Assembly: GCA_021234155.1 (NCBI GenBank)
Contig: JAJEKV010000003.1
Coordinates: 17,716,386 to 17,780,385, forward strand
DNA: 64,000 bases
Source of the DNA: Isoetes taiwanensis
Taxonomy: Eukaryota; Streptophyta; Lycopodiopsida; Isoetales; Isoetaceae
Direction of reading: 5' to 3'
Under the pieces are notes generated by a model. That model was given only the letters and a program-made list of their open reading frames with translations. It searched no databases and was not told the origin of the DNA. Within the stretch, counting starts at the first letter, position 1, and each line of letters starts with the position of its first letter. The position numbers and the translations under genes are program-made. Below, one piece after another: positions 48,290 through 57,692 of the stretch.

Positions 48290-49852
48290 TGTGACGTTCC
48301 AGCACAGCATACGGTCCCAGGACGTATACTGTACTGCCTCGTCACGCGTACACGCCACCCCGACTGACATGTACGCCGACGTGTAGCCAGGCGGGTAGCC
48401 CCTAGGGGGCAACTTGCAAGGTATGTGCATTTATTATGCACATTTACCAATGTGCACATTTATCTAGGTGCACATTTTCCCATGTGGACACCTTTATGCC
48501 ACCTAGCCATTAAAGGCAAGTGGGCCATACCCAATTATCCCACATGCTTAAAGGGATAATTGGAAACCCTAGCCCTAAACCCTTGTCTATTTAGGTTAGG
48601 GAAACCCTAACTTGCTATTTTCGTCCATAGGGTTTTAGAGCTCTGTTTTGGCTGCCCCAGGAGCCAAAATCGCCTCCTAGACGCTGTTTAAGCGAATTGC
48701 ACCATTAGTTTCCCTTGATTCGAGCAGTTCAGCAGGATGGTCGAACTCAGGTCAGGAGGAGCAACCCAGGGATCAGGTATTTAGTAAATTTAATAGCCTA
48801 AACCGTCTTCCAGTCATTGTATCAGTAGGTTTAGCCTATTAAATTGCCCATAGCAGCCTCCTAGATTCCCAGAACTAAAGAACCTAACTATATGATATAG
48901 ATTAGATCTAGTTCTTTAGTTCTTCTGTGATGTATATGGATGATGTATCTCTGTGAACTCCTTGTATTGGGAAGGGGGGTAGAGGCCCTAAAGCTTGGTA
49001 GTTGATGTTCCTAGAGTAGCCTCTCTAGCACACTATAGATTCGGCCTGTGTACAAGAACCACACCTGGTTGTGGGTGAAGGGGCCAGACTGGCTAAGAAG
49101 GAGGTTCGTGTTCTGACTCTTGAACGATCCCTCTGGTGTGTAAGGCCTACCGGGGATCATTGTGACTAGGTCTAATAGCTTGCCACTGAGTGCGGGCAAG
49201 GCATGGGCTCGACACCCGTGAAGTGGTGTTCACTTTCCAGTGGGTTCAGTCGAATATGGGCAGTGGCCCTCTAGTCACCTTGGGTCAGCACGTAGATCTC
49301 TGGAGGGAGTGATCCCTACCTGCCCCATCGGAACTGGGGAGATGCAACCCAGGAGTAGCCCTTTTGGCTATGCATCCGGCGGGCTACAGTCAGGTCCTAA
49401 CACTTTTCAGCCTACTCTGCAAAGTGTGCACAGGAGGGGCGGATGGAGTGGACAACCCTATGCCATGTTCTAATGCCAGCCAAATCCACATGAATTCTGT
49501 CTGCAGTGAACTCCGGGAGACCCAAGCCGTCAGTCGTCCCTTCGAGTCTGAGCCTTGGGTAGGAACCCCTATGTATGATGCTGATCATTGTCTATGCAGA
49601 TGTTGATGCACCCCACTCCTGGGTGGATATGTGATTATGTTGTTTACTGACATGTATGTTTACGCTTCCGCAGCTAGGTAGGCCCTGAGGGAGACAGGGT
49701 AAAATGACCCCTTCACTCTTCCCACTGGGACTCGTTACGGGTGCAGTGATATGTGGAGGGCCCCGTGACGTAAGATGGAGCTGGTATGGGGATGAACTCC
49801 CGCTTTGTATACCTGGTCGAGTGCGCCAGATATACGGGTAGGGGACGTCACA
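48290..49852 (+). mobile_element. 5' LTR of histone-carrying retrotransposon
   Basis: A 1563-bp LTR bounded by TGTGACGTTCC and GACGTCACA (TG...CA), followed two bases later by a primer binding site, which fixes the orientation. The family is shared with the isolated LTR at 30195-31703. A matching 3' LTR was not found downstream in the window, so the element is truncated or rearranged. Confidence 0.87.
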
Positions 49853-49853
49853 G

Positions 49854-49866
49854 TGGTATCAGAGCA
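49854..49866 (+). promoter_or_regulatory. primer binding site, initiator tRNA-Met type
   Basis: TGGTATCAGAGCA, complementary to the 3' end of plant initiator tRNA-Met, the common primer of plant LTR retrotransposons. It begins one base after the LTR end. Confidence 0.93.
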
Positions 49867-50059
49867 ATGTTCTTGGAGACCAAGAGCAAAGCACTGGCAA
49901 TGCTCCCAGTAGTATTAACTTGATAGGATCCTCAAACCTCGAAAAGTGGGAAAAAAAAATTTCTCATCTTTGTAGTTTATGCTAAGCTAGTAACAGTTAA
50001 GCGAACTGGAACATAATAAGACTAAAAATAAGTGAGCCAAAACCTTCTCAGGCAAGGTG

Positions 50060-50126
50060 GTCTCACACGTCGCGCCTGGTCAAAGAACTGAACTTTAGTT
50101 TTTGAGCAGGGCGCTACGTGTGAGAC
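50060..50126. repeat. 67-bp inverted repeat in element leader, copy 1
   Basis: Perfect 11-bp outer arms GTCTCACACGT / ACGTGTGAGAC, with further pairing inward (GCGCC-TGGTC against GAGCAGGGCGC and AAAGAACT against AGTTTTT). As RNA or DNA it can fold into one long hairpin. Repeated at 50254-50319 and, half decayed, at 52157-52212. Confidence 0.88.
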
Positions 50127-50253
50127 ATTGAGACAAGAATACCTTAAAACTTGATAAATTTCACAAAAGTAATATGGTAAGGCGAGTTCCAAGGTAAGAA
50201 TCAGTTAGAATAGTATGTTTAAATCACTTAAATTACTTAAAAAAGTGTAAAGA

Positions 50254-50319
50254 TCTCACACGTCGCGCCTGGTCTAAAAACTAAACTCTAGTTTTTGAAC
50301 AGGGCGCTACGTGTGAGAC
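50254..50319. repeat. 66-bp inverted repeat in element leader, copy 2
   Basis: Same unit as at 50060, with both arms intact (TCTCACACGTCGCGCCTGG ... AGGGCGCTACGTGTGAGA). It lies about 100 bp upstream of the TATA box of the histone-like gene. Confidence 0.88.
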
Positions 50320-50417
50320 CAATAATTAGAAAACTCTGAAATAAGTGTATGTTTTAAGTAAATGGGTGCCTTGGCACGTTAAATAGAGCAACTTGAATTT
50401 TGACCTAAAATTGCCAA

Positions 50418-50428
50418 AGCTATAAATA
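50418..50428 (+). promoter_or_regulatory. TATA box of the H3-like gene
   Basis: GCTATAAATAG lies about 110 bp upstream of the ATG at 50530 and downstream of the LTR and leader. It suggests the histone-like gene has its own promoter in addition to the LTR. The 5' leader after it is CT-rich, as in many plant transcripts. Confidence 0.65.
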
Positions 50429-50529
50429 GATGTAGACCCCACCCTTCTGCACGTTCCTGCCCTAGAAATCCGCTCTCCCTCACCTAGGCGATCTTCGGGC
50501 GCTGACATTCGATCGACGAGCCGTCAAAC

Positions 50530-51881
50530 ATGGCACGGACCAAACAGACTGCCAGGAAGGCCCGCCCAGGCGAATCTCCCAGCGCCCATGATCCTGGCCT
50601 GATACAGAGGATGCTTCAGGAGCGCCTTCTCAGGCTTGACCAGTCTTCATCAATGAGAGAGCAGCTTCGGGTGAACACCAAAACGAAGGATCCCAGCAGG
50701 TCGAGGACGATGCACACTCCGACGCGGGAACAGAGGTCCTAGGCGAAGAGCAGCCGGATGTTATGCAGAAAATTCTCGACGAAGTAGAGGAGGAGCAAAG
50801 GAAGAAGAAGCAGGAACAAGATCGGGTAGCCGAGGAACGTGAGGAGCAAAGGCAGCCGACTCCCGAGCCAACCATCGAGGAGCAACTCGAAGCTTGGGTT
50901 CAAGAGAAGGAGGCCGAGGAGCGAGAAGAGCAAAGGGAACCAATGCTCGAGCCAAGCGAAGCACAGGACCTCGCGGCGTGGATCAGAAAGCACGAAGCAA
51001 AGGAACGCCACCGAGAAAAGAAGAGGGAAGAAAAGAAGAGGAAGAGAGAAGAGGAGGAGAAGAAAGCAGCAGAGGAACTGAAGAAGAAGAAGGGGAAGTT
51101 TGTGGTGGGGCCAAGGAAGCTCAAGGAAGTTCCGCCAACTAAGAAGCCCAACCCCAAGATCGTCATCAACGAACGAACAGCTAACCAGCCCCCGCCCTCC
51201 TCCGACGATTCTGATGAAGACTATGACCCCAACACTGAGGGGGCAAGCTCTTCCAAACCCCCGGTTGTTGAGTACGTAGTACCTGAGCAGATAGCGGCCG
51301 AGCAGGAGCAGCCGAACCCAGTGCAGAAACCCCCTAAATATCCGGCTTGGGACAGGAAGAAACAGCCACGGCCTGCCAGAGAATCCTATGTCACGGACCC
51401 CGTCAAGATCTACGAGCGAAAGATGAGGGAACACGAGGCTTATATGAAGATGTGGGAGGCTTACAACTCCTACTACCAGGGGAACAGGGTCAGAACCATC
51501 GAGGGTGGACATCCAACGAAGAGCCAGACACTAAGGCCGCCACCACCAAAGCCCAAGGTTCCTAAGAAGCCAGCCAAGAAGAAGCCCAGCAGGAAGGAGA
51601 TCGAGAGAAGAGCACTAAGAGAGATTAAGCACTTCCAGCGCAGTTACGGCCTCCTAATTCCCCGTGCCCCCTTTGCTCGTCTAGTTAGAGAAGTCATGCA
51701 GGACTTCAACACTGGCATGAGGGTCACAGATGAGATGCTGCTGGCACTGCAGGAAGCGGCTGAGCAGAGGATAGTGCAACATTTTGAAGACTCGACAGCT
51801 TGCACTGTTCATGCAAAGCGAGTAACCCTCATGAGGAAGGACATGCAATTAGCTAGCTTAATTAAGGGAGATCCCAAATAA
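50530..51881 (+). CDS. giant histone H3-like protein carried by an LTR element (tail and fold in two frames)
   Basis: The first frame (50530-50742) opens MARTKQTARKARPGESPS. The first nine residues after Met equal the canonical H3 tail, with K4 and K9 kept, S10 replaced by A and K14 by E. The second frame (open from 50640, stop at 51879) encodes three parts. First come charged coiled-coil repeats with two related units ending EEQLEAWVQEKEAEE and AQDLAAWIRKHEAKE. A K/E-rich nuclear-like stretch and a proline-rich linker (PPPPKPKVPKKPAKKKPSRK) follow. Last is a complete H3 histone fold of 89 residues from ALREIKHFQRS to IKGDPK (51612-51878). It aligns to H3 residues 47-135 without a gap, roughly half identical by hand count. 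Retained: F78, R83, C110, H113, K115, R116, K122, D123, L126. Changed: K56R, K79N, R128S, R129L. The two frames overlap from 50640 to 50742 and differ by one base; a lost base is the simplest cause. No CENH3-type loop insertion. AATAAA overlaps the stop. Role in chromatin is inference. Confidence 0.88.
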
Positions 51882-52156
51882 ACATTTTGTAAATAATAAA
51901 AAAATTTTGTAATATAAAACAATTTGAGTAGTTTATGTGTCCATTCTTGCTTAATTAGGACAAGTTAGCAAGTAGTAGCTTTTGTTTTAGTAAAATAGCA
52001 CATTCCTAGACCAAAAAGTGTGAGACCTTGGCCAAAATTGCCCAAAACAGCTCCAAATTGACCAAGTAAGGGGTCGATTCTGCTTAATTTGATGAGTCTG
52101 TCATCCTTACACCCTTAGTTACCCAATGGACATGTTTTGATCAAAATGGGACTGAT
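51882..52156. other. 3' flank of the H3-like gene
   Basis: AATAAA at the stop codon and AATAATAAAA just after it could serve polyadenylation. GTGTGAGACC at 52019-52028 may be a decayed arm of the leader repeat. Confidence 0.45.
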
Positions 52157-52212
52157 GTCTCACACGTCGCGCCTGGTCAAGAAACTAAAGTCCAGCTTTT
52201 GAACGAGGCGCT
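52157..52212. repeat. inverted-repeat unit, copy 3 (right arm decayed)
   Basis: GTCTCACACGTCGCGCCTGG and the centre AACTAAAGTCCAGCTTTTGAAC match copies 1 and 2; after GGCGCT the right arm diverges. It precedes a second TATA box at 52349 at about the spacing seen for copy 2. Confidence 0.8.
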
Positions 52213-52348
52213 CCTTAGGTAATCTAGTCATGCTCAAACCCTTAAATTAGTCTTCCAATTCCCATTTAGACCTCAATATAGGCTAGAATTGCCCAACCCC
52301 AAGAATTTTTCAAGTCTCCCAAAAAAAAAAATTAGGGTTTCCCCCTTT

Positions 52349-52358
52349 TTCTATAAAT
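52349..52358 (+). promoter_or_regulatory. second TATA box after inverted-repeat copy 3
   Basis: CTATAAATAG, about 190 bp after the start of copy 3, followed by a CT-rich leader like that of the H3-like gene. The sequence beyond has ATGs (for example 52474) but no open frame I recognise. This may be the promoter of a second, decayed gene of the element. Confidence 0.45.
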
Positions 52359-53080
52359 AGGCCCCTCATTTCTTACGTAGCACCCTACGAGTTTGCTCCT
52401 GCCCCATTAGCCAATTTCCCAGCTCCCTGAGGCGCTCTTGCATCCGTTTGCTAGTCTCTTCCTCGCTAGATTCATGGCAACCTCTGATTTCAGGTGATGG
52501 TACAGCGCCAGCGCTCATGCTGCCGACGCGGACGTCAATGAGATTTTTGCGAGTCTTCCGGAAAGAGATAGATGTCCAAGCAACCTTGCACGCAACCCCA
52601 GCATACACAAACATACACAACCCAACACCCATACACAAACATTTTTCAACAGGAATTTAACAGCAACCTTTGGCCTCCATGGATTCTTGTGGTGAGAAAC
52701 TAAAGTGGGAAACTTTTCTGCTTGTTAGCACAAGGATCTAGAAGCCTTGGAATTTGCTTAATAACTGCCTCAAAATCTAAAAATGCATGGTAATTTTTTG
52801 CAAGCTTCATTCGGAATGAGCCATAAAACAATATCCAATAGCGCAATCCTGTATTAATCAGCTGGTAGGATATGAAAGCCTACCAAACCCGGCCGAAAAA
52901 TTGCTGTTTTAGCATAGATAACTTAACCAAACATATCCATATCATACACTATCAAAAAGATCTCGGAGAGAGCTTTCCAACGCAATAAAAATCATCTCAA
53001 ACAGAGCTCTGGATCAAAAGTTATGATAAGAAATGTGTTGCCGGCGGGGAAACTGCACTACATGCGCCCTTCAAGCCCTT

Positions 53081-53257
53081 CATGTGCCCATTATGCATTA
53101 CACGCACAAAAAAAAGGCTTTTGTTGTGAGCCATTGGTTCATGTGCCCATTATGCACCACACGCACAAAAAAAGGGCTTTTGTTGTGAGCCATTAGTTCA
53201 TGTGCCCATTATGCACCACACGCACAAAAAAGGGGCTTTTGTTGTAAGCCATTGGTT
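53081..53257 (+). repeat. three 59-bp tandem units
   Basis: Units at 53081-53139, 53140-53198 and 53199-53257, each CATGTGCCCATTATGCA-CACGCAC then an A-run and GGCTTTTGTTGTGAGCC, with few differences. Confidence 0.9.
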
Positions 53258-53512
53258 GTTGACCACTGAAAAAAGAGAGGCTAAAATCAATGGCTCAGAA
53301 ATGGTGCACTCTAGATGTACGCATTAGTACATCCATTTGAATACATCACGAAATCATAGGAAAACCTTAGTGAAAAGTGTACAAAAACACAAAGAAAACC
53401 CCCTGTTATTATGCTACATATTAATATCTGAGTGTAGCTTCTTGCCGAAGGACATGGCTGCTACACTTGCACGTGCACCAAAGGTGCTAATAAATGTAAC
53501 TATTGATATTCC

Positions 53513-53720
53513 TCAGCACCATTTGATCAAAAGAATAAGAGCTTCTTCTGCATCTGCAATATGAGAATATTTTGATATCAGTGTTGTCCACGTGAAGACG
53601 TTATGGGCTGGGAGTCCACCTTGAGCATAAAATATACTCCCACAATTTGCAAGCAAATGTACGAGTGAACTGCCAACAAGGATATCAAGCTCGTGACCCA
53701 AATTCAAAACACGTGAAATC
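53513..53720 (-). pseudogene. PPR (plant combinatorial type) relic
   Basis: The minus strand reads GHELDILVGSSLVHLLANCG, then AQGGLPAHNVFTWTTLISKY and DAEEALIL. It corresponds to consecutive PLS-type PPR motifs (VGSSLVDMYAKCGS..., WTTLISGY). A single short stretch without start or neighbours; a fragment. Confidence 0.68.
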
Positions 53721-54448
53721 TCTTCCCTTGTTTCACAGAATGTATAACCAACCAAGAAGAAAAATGACCATAGTAGGTAAAAACACCACTGCAACACATA
53801 GGAGAACAGTTAGAAACATAATTCATCAACCATCTCTTTTATCCAAGGCTTATCTGTTGCAAGGTATATCTGTTGAATAACGAAGAGATGTATTGAAGTA
53901 CTTATGCACAACCTTGTAAAATCTCATAAAAAATTCCCTGATACAACTCATGGCATCTATTCCTGAACAATTCACAACCTAAATTTACTGGCCAGTTCAT
54001 CTCATGGATCAATTGCTCCTAATAGGGTGCTAGGAGTACATAATTGGTGCCAAGCACCAGCTAAGGGTTAGCAATAGATTTCACTATGGCAAGTATGTTA
54101 GAGGCCAGACTATTTGCTCATTGATGTTATTTACTCAACATGTACACATGGGCTTACTTGCATGACCTTGCTATAGGCGATACCAACAAGATGACATAGC
54201 CTGTATTTTATATAAAGAAGAGATTTGAACTTTCATGCATGAGATGAAGCCGACGTATACCCTCAAAGGGTTAAAATAAAAGGCCCTATAACCACGGTCC
54301 AAGGCCAGACCATATAGTTCCTGGAGGGAAAATAAATTGGAAAGTTGGAAGAAACTATCCATGATAAATGACCAAGCAAGAAGAGCTTCTGAATGATTTT
54401 CTAATCAATCCAAGCTTGAGCTTCATCAGATTCTTCAAATGCTCATAG

Positions 54449-54654
54449 AACAATGAGAAACTTCGGATGCTCATAACACAACAAGTATAACAATGAGAAA
54501 CTTGAGATGCTCATAAAACAACAAGTACAAAGAGAAAAACCAATTTACCTTAACAATGAGAAACTTCGGATGCTCATAACACAACAAGTATAACAATGAG
54601 AAACTTGAGATGCTCATAAAACAACAAGTACAAAGAGAAAAACCAATTTACCTT
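54449..54654 (+). repeat. 103-bp tandem duplication
   Basis: 54449-54551 and 54552-54654 are essentially identical. Each unit itself contains two related halves around CAATGAGAAACTT-GATGCTCATAA. Confidence 0.9.
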
Positions 54655-54672
54655 ATATTGTTTATCATATAC

Positions 54673-55155
54673 TGCTTGTAAACAACCTGTAGAATAGAGA
54701 AGGAGATGGGAGACAAGCCACGGTCGAAGGAGATGGGAAAAAAAGGTAAGAATAAAGATATGACATGGAGGGACATGTGGCATACCCGTGGCATAGCTAG
54801 AATTGCACGAAATCGTGCACCTCGGGTTAGGCAATCCTGTTTGTAAACAACCTATAGAACAGACAAAGGAGATGGGAGATGAAGCCACAGTCGAAGGAGA
54901 GGAAAAAAAAAGGTAAGGATAAAGGTATGGCGTGGGGGGACATGTGGCATACATGTGGCATAGCTAGAATTGCACGAAATCGTGCACCTCGGGTTAGGCA
55001 ACCCTGTTTGTAAACAACTTGTAGTACAGACGAAGGAGATGGGAGATGAAGCCAAGGTAAGAATAAAAGTATGGGGTGGCGGAACATGTGGCATACACGT
55101 GGCATAGCTAGAATTGCACGAAATCGTGCACTTCGGGTTAGGCAACCCAGCTTAA
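54673..55155 (+). repeat. double-hairpin repeat in three tandem copies
   Basis: Copies at about 54673-54838, 54839-55012 and 55013-55155. Each runs from TTGTAAACAAC through GGAGATGGGAGA, a GGTAAG-AT-AA block, TGTGGCATAC-CGTGGCATAGCTAG and the hairpins TTGCACGAAATCGTGCA and GGGTTAGGCAACC. The last copy ends in an A-run. Single members occur at 13845 and 46905. Confidence 0.85.
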
Positions 55156-55819
55156 AAAAAAAATCTATTTAATAAAAATATTGACATGAACTAGTGCAAT
55201 ATGTGGAATATATATTTCTACATTTATTTGCTTTATATTCGTAAGCATTTATTGAATGCCTTTTGAGTGTTGTGATACTAAAATATTGTTGTGTAATATG
55301 TGGGATCACAGTATATTCTGTAGGGCTTTCACGAGTCCATTTGGACCAATTCAATCACATACCTCGAGATATTATTCACTAAGACATGCTAGCTATTTCA
55401 AAGACATGCTAGCTATTTTATAGAGCCTAAGTGCTTGATTTATTTGATTCATAGAAGTCGCATTTAATTAAAGTGGGTTTCATTCCATTCCCACTTTTTT
55501 TTTTGGAACCCTGTTGTTTTACACGAAAAGGACGAAGGAAACTTTTAAAACCGCATTATTGCTTTAAAGATGCCTGTTTTTCTGTGAGAAAAAAAAATGT
55601 TAAGGAAAATTACGTGGTCTATTTTTCTCGGTTAGCGAGTCGAGAAGATAAAGAGCACAACTAAAACCAATGAAAATGCTATCTCTCTGTAAACAAAGTG
55701 CTGATCTGCCCTGAATTTTTATTCATAAATAATTTCATTACATTGTATTTTACAATGGTTGAAGATACTATGATGGTCGGGCTGACATAAATATTACATC
55801 ATCTTCGCACACAGACCAC

Positions 55820-55999
55820 CTACTGGGAACAACATGCAGAGCAAGGTCTGAGGTGTTCCAAGTCACAAGAGCAACTTGAAGAGAATAGAAATCTGAACAC
55901 GCTAGCCTGACCAATGCATATCACCAACCTCTTCTCGACCTCTTTCCTCAATGAACGGGCCTTTCCATGGCTCTCGATCATGTCCTTTCTGTTCGCGAT
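55820..55999 (-). CDS. possible terminal exon, unidentified
   Basis: After an acceptor (GGTACAG on the minus strand) the frame reads IANRKDMIESHGKARSLRKE, VEKRLVICIGQ and ends LRPCSACCSQ. The first half has the look of a conserved helical exon. No other exon or family recognised. Confidence 0.3.
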   Translation of the reverse strand: MANRKDMIESHGKARSLRKEVEKRLVICIGQASVFRFLFSSSCSCDLEHLRPCSACCSQ

Positions 56000-56138
56000 C
56001 TGTACCGAGAAAGGCAAAATCAAGTTAATGCAAGTGATGCTACAGACAATACAAATAAGAAGACAACCAGTTTTAAGGTCCACTTCTAAAGAATGTAGGT
56101 CTGAGGCCTTTTCTGCTACTATGGGCAAAGATGAAATT

Positions 56139-56189
56139 AGATAGGTAGGTAGGTAGGTAGGTAGGTAGGTACAATTTTAAGGTCCACGG
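56139..56189 (-). mobile_element. LINE-like 3' terminus with (TACC)n tail
   Basis: A tetramer array (TAGG on the plus strand, 56139-56170) is followed at 56172-56189 by the inverse of CCGTGGACCTTAAAATTG. It is the same terminal block found at the LINE ends with ATTCT and TTATC arrays. No coding part recognised to the right. Confidence 0.5.
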
Positions 56190-57690
56190 AGATGATCAAG
56201 AGCCGTGGGATGGTGCAATGACCAAGGGGCATTAGTTCCACAATCATGCAAAATGACAAGGTTCCATTACCAAACAATGGCATCAATGCGAGCTATTGGA
56301 TAGGCATTTTGGAGGGGGACGAGCCATCCATATAAGCAATATCATTTCATTTGGACAGTTATCAACATCTTTTTACATCAACACTTTCTAGTTGCCCCCT
56401 CGGCCCCAAAACACCCTCCATTGTTTCGTGTTTTTGTATCCATGTTATAAAAAAATTATAGCTCACATGGCATGCATAACCAACTCTTCCATTTTATAGA
56501 CGTTTATATGAGCATGGCATGCTTGGCCAGCTCTACTAGAGGTTTATTTCATCTAGTATGTTGAGATTTTTTTACATGTTGGTGAAGCTATTACTTTCCT
56601 TCCACTTGTTGTTGAAGCTATCAATTTCCACCTATTAGCGAAGCTATTAATTTCCATATATGTTGATGAAGCTATCAATTTTTATCTATTGGTGAAGCTA
56701 TCAAACATGCCAGTGATAAAATTCCTTTTTAATATATCTGGATCATGGATTCTTAATTAACAGGTGTTAATCGGATTGCTTCTGCCTTCTTTTCTGGTTA
56801 GCTCGACCAAAATGTGGATCCATTACATGTATATGTTGCTATTACTAATGTTTCTATAGGTGCTTGGTATGTGTTTGGCATTATTTTCTGGTTTCAGCTC
56901 AGGCATGGCACAGGACCGCCCTTTGCTGATGTTCAGATTGGTGATGCTTTGCCATCATTGGTGACACATGCATTCCTCAAGGCCACTACGGCACTTCTTC
57001 ATTAGAGTTTTTCTCGAGAATTCACAAGGGTGAGGTCTTCTCTCCTTTTTTTTCCTTCCCAGTGAAAGCTTGTCATCGGTATTCTCACATGTGCTTAGCT
57101 ATACTATTGTATTTTCCAGTTTTATGGGGTATTCTAACATTGTGTCTATAGTTATCTACGCACTCATTTCTAGACGATGACAATCCTCATCTTCTTACTC
57201 CCCAAGTACGTGCTATCTAACTCTTTGTCATTTCTCATCAGTTAGAATTATATACTGAAGTTCTCTGGTAGTCTATTGGTTTTCTTTGTTTGCGATAAAA
57301 TACATATTCTTCACTTTTTTTGTACTTTTATTCCTGGAAGTTCTCTAGAAAAAATTACCAATTGCAGAGTTTTAAATTACTAAACCCTTGGTGTAGGTAC
57401 TTTGGTAGGTTCTAAAAGTGGTAGGATGCAACGTGCTTATGCCCCACTATTCATTTTTTTGTTACTGTAGTTCTCTTACCTTACCTAACTCTTCTCTTCT
57501 TTTATAGAGTTGGAGTGGAATGAGGTCTTCTTGAACTAAGAAATTAGTGCCCTTTAAATGACTACTGTCTTGCAGAATTTGTAGCCTAAAAGGGAGTTGG
57601 TTGTTCTAGATAAAGATAAGATAAGATGAAGTTTATAATGACATTATATAAATTAGCCAACTATGTGGCTTATCAGAGACTAACATCCTC
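56190..57690. other. unassigned sequence with a short minisatellite
   Basis: 56578-56705 repeats GTTG-TGAAGCTATCAATTTCC-like units of about 40 bp four times. The ORF near 56814-57005 (MDPLHVYVAITNVSIGAWYV) has no match I can name. Confidence 0.4.
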
Positions 57691-57692
57691 AA

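Noticed and set aside
50640-50742. Programmed -1 frameshift
   Set aside because: No in-phase slippery heptamer found; kept only as an alternative to a simple base loss.
50739-51512. 257-codon ORF on the minus strand
   Set aside because: Antisense shadow of the H3-like gene; leucine/phenylalanine-rich only because the sense strand is lysine/glutamate-rich.
51612-51878. Centromeric H3 (CENH3)
   Set aside because: The fold aligns to canonical H3 without the loop 1 insertion of CENH3, and the N-terminus is the canonical H3 tail.
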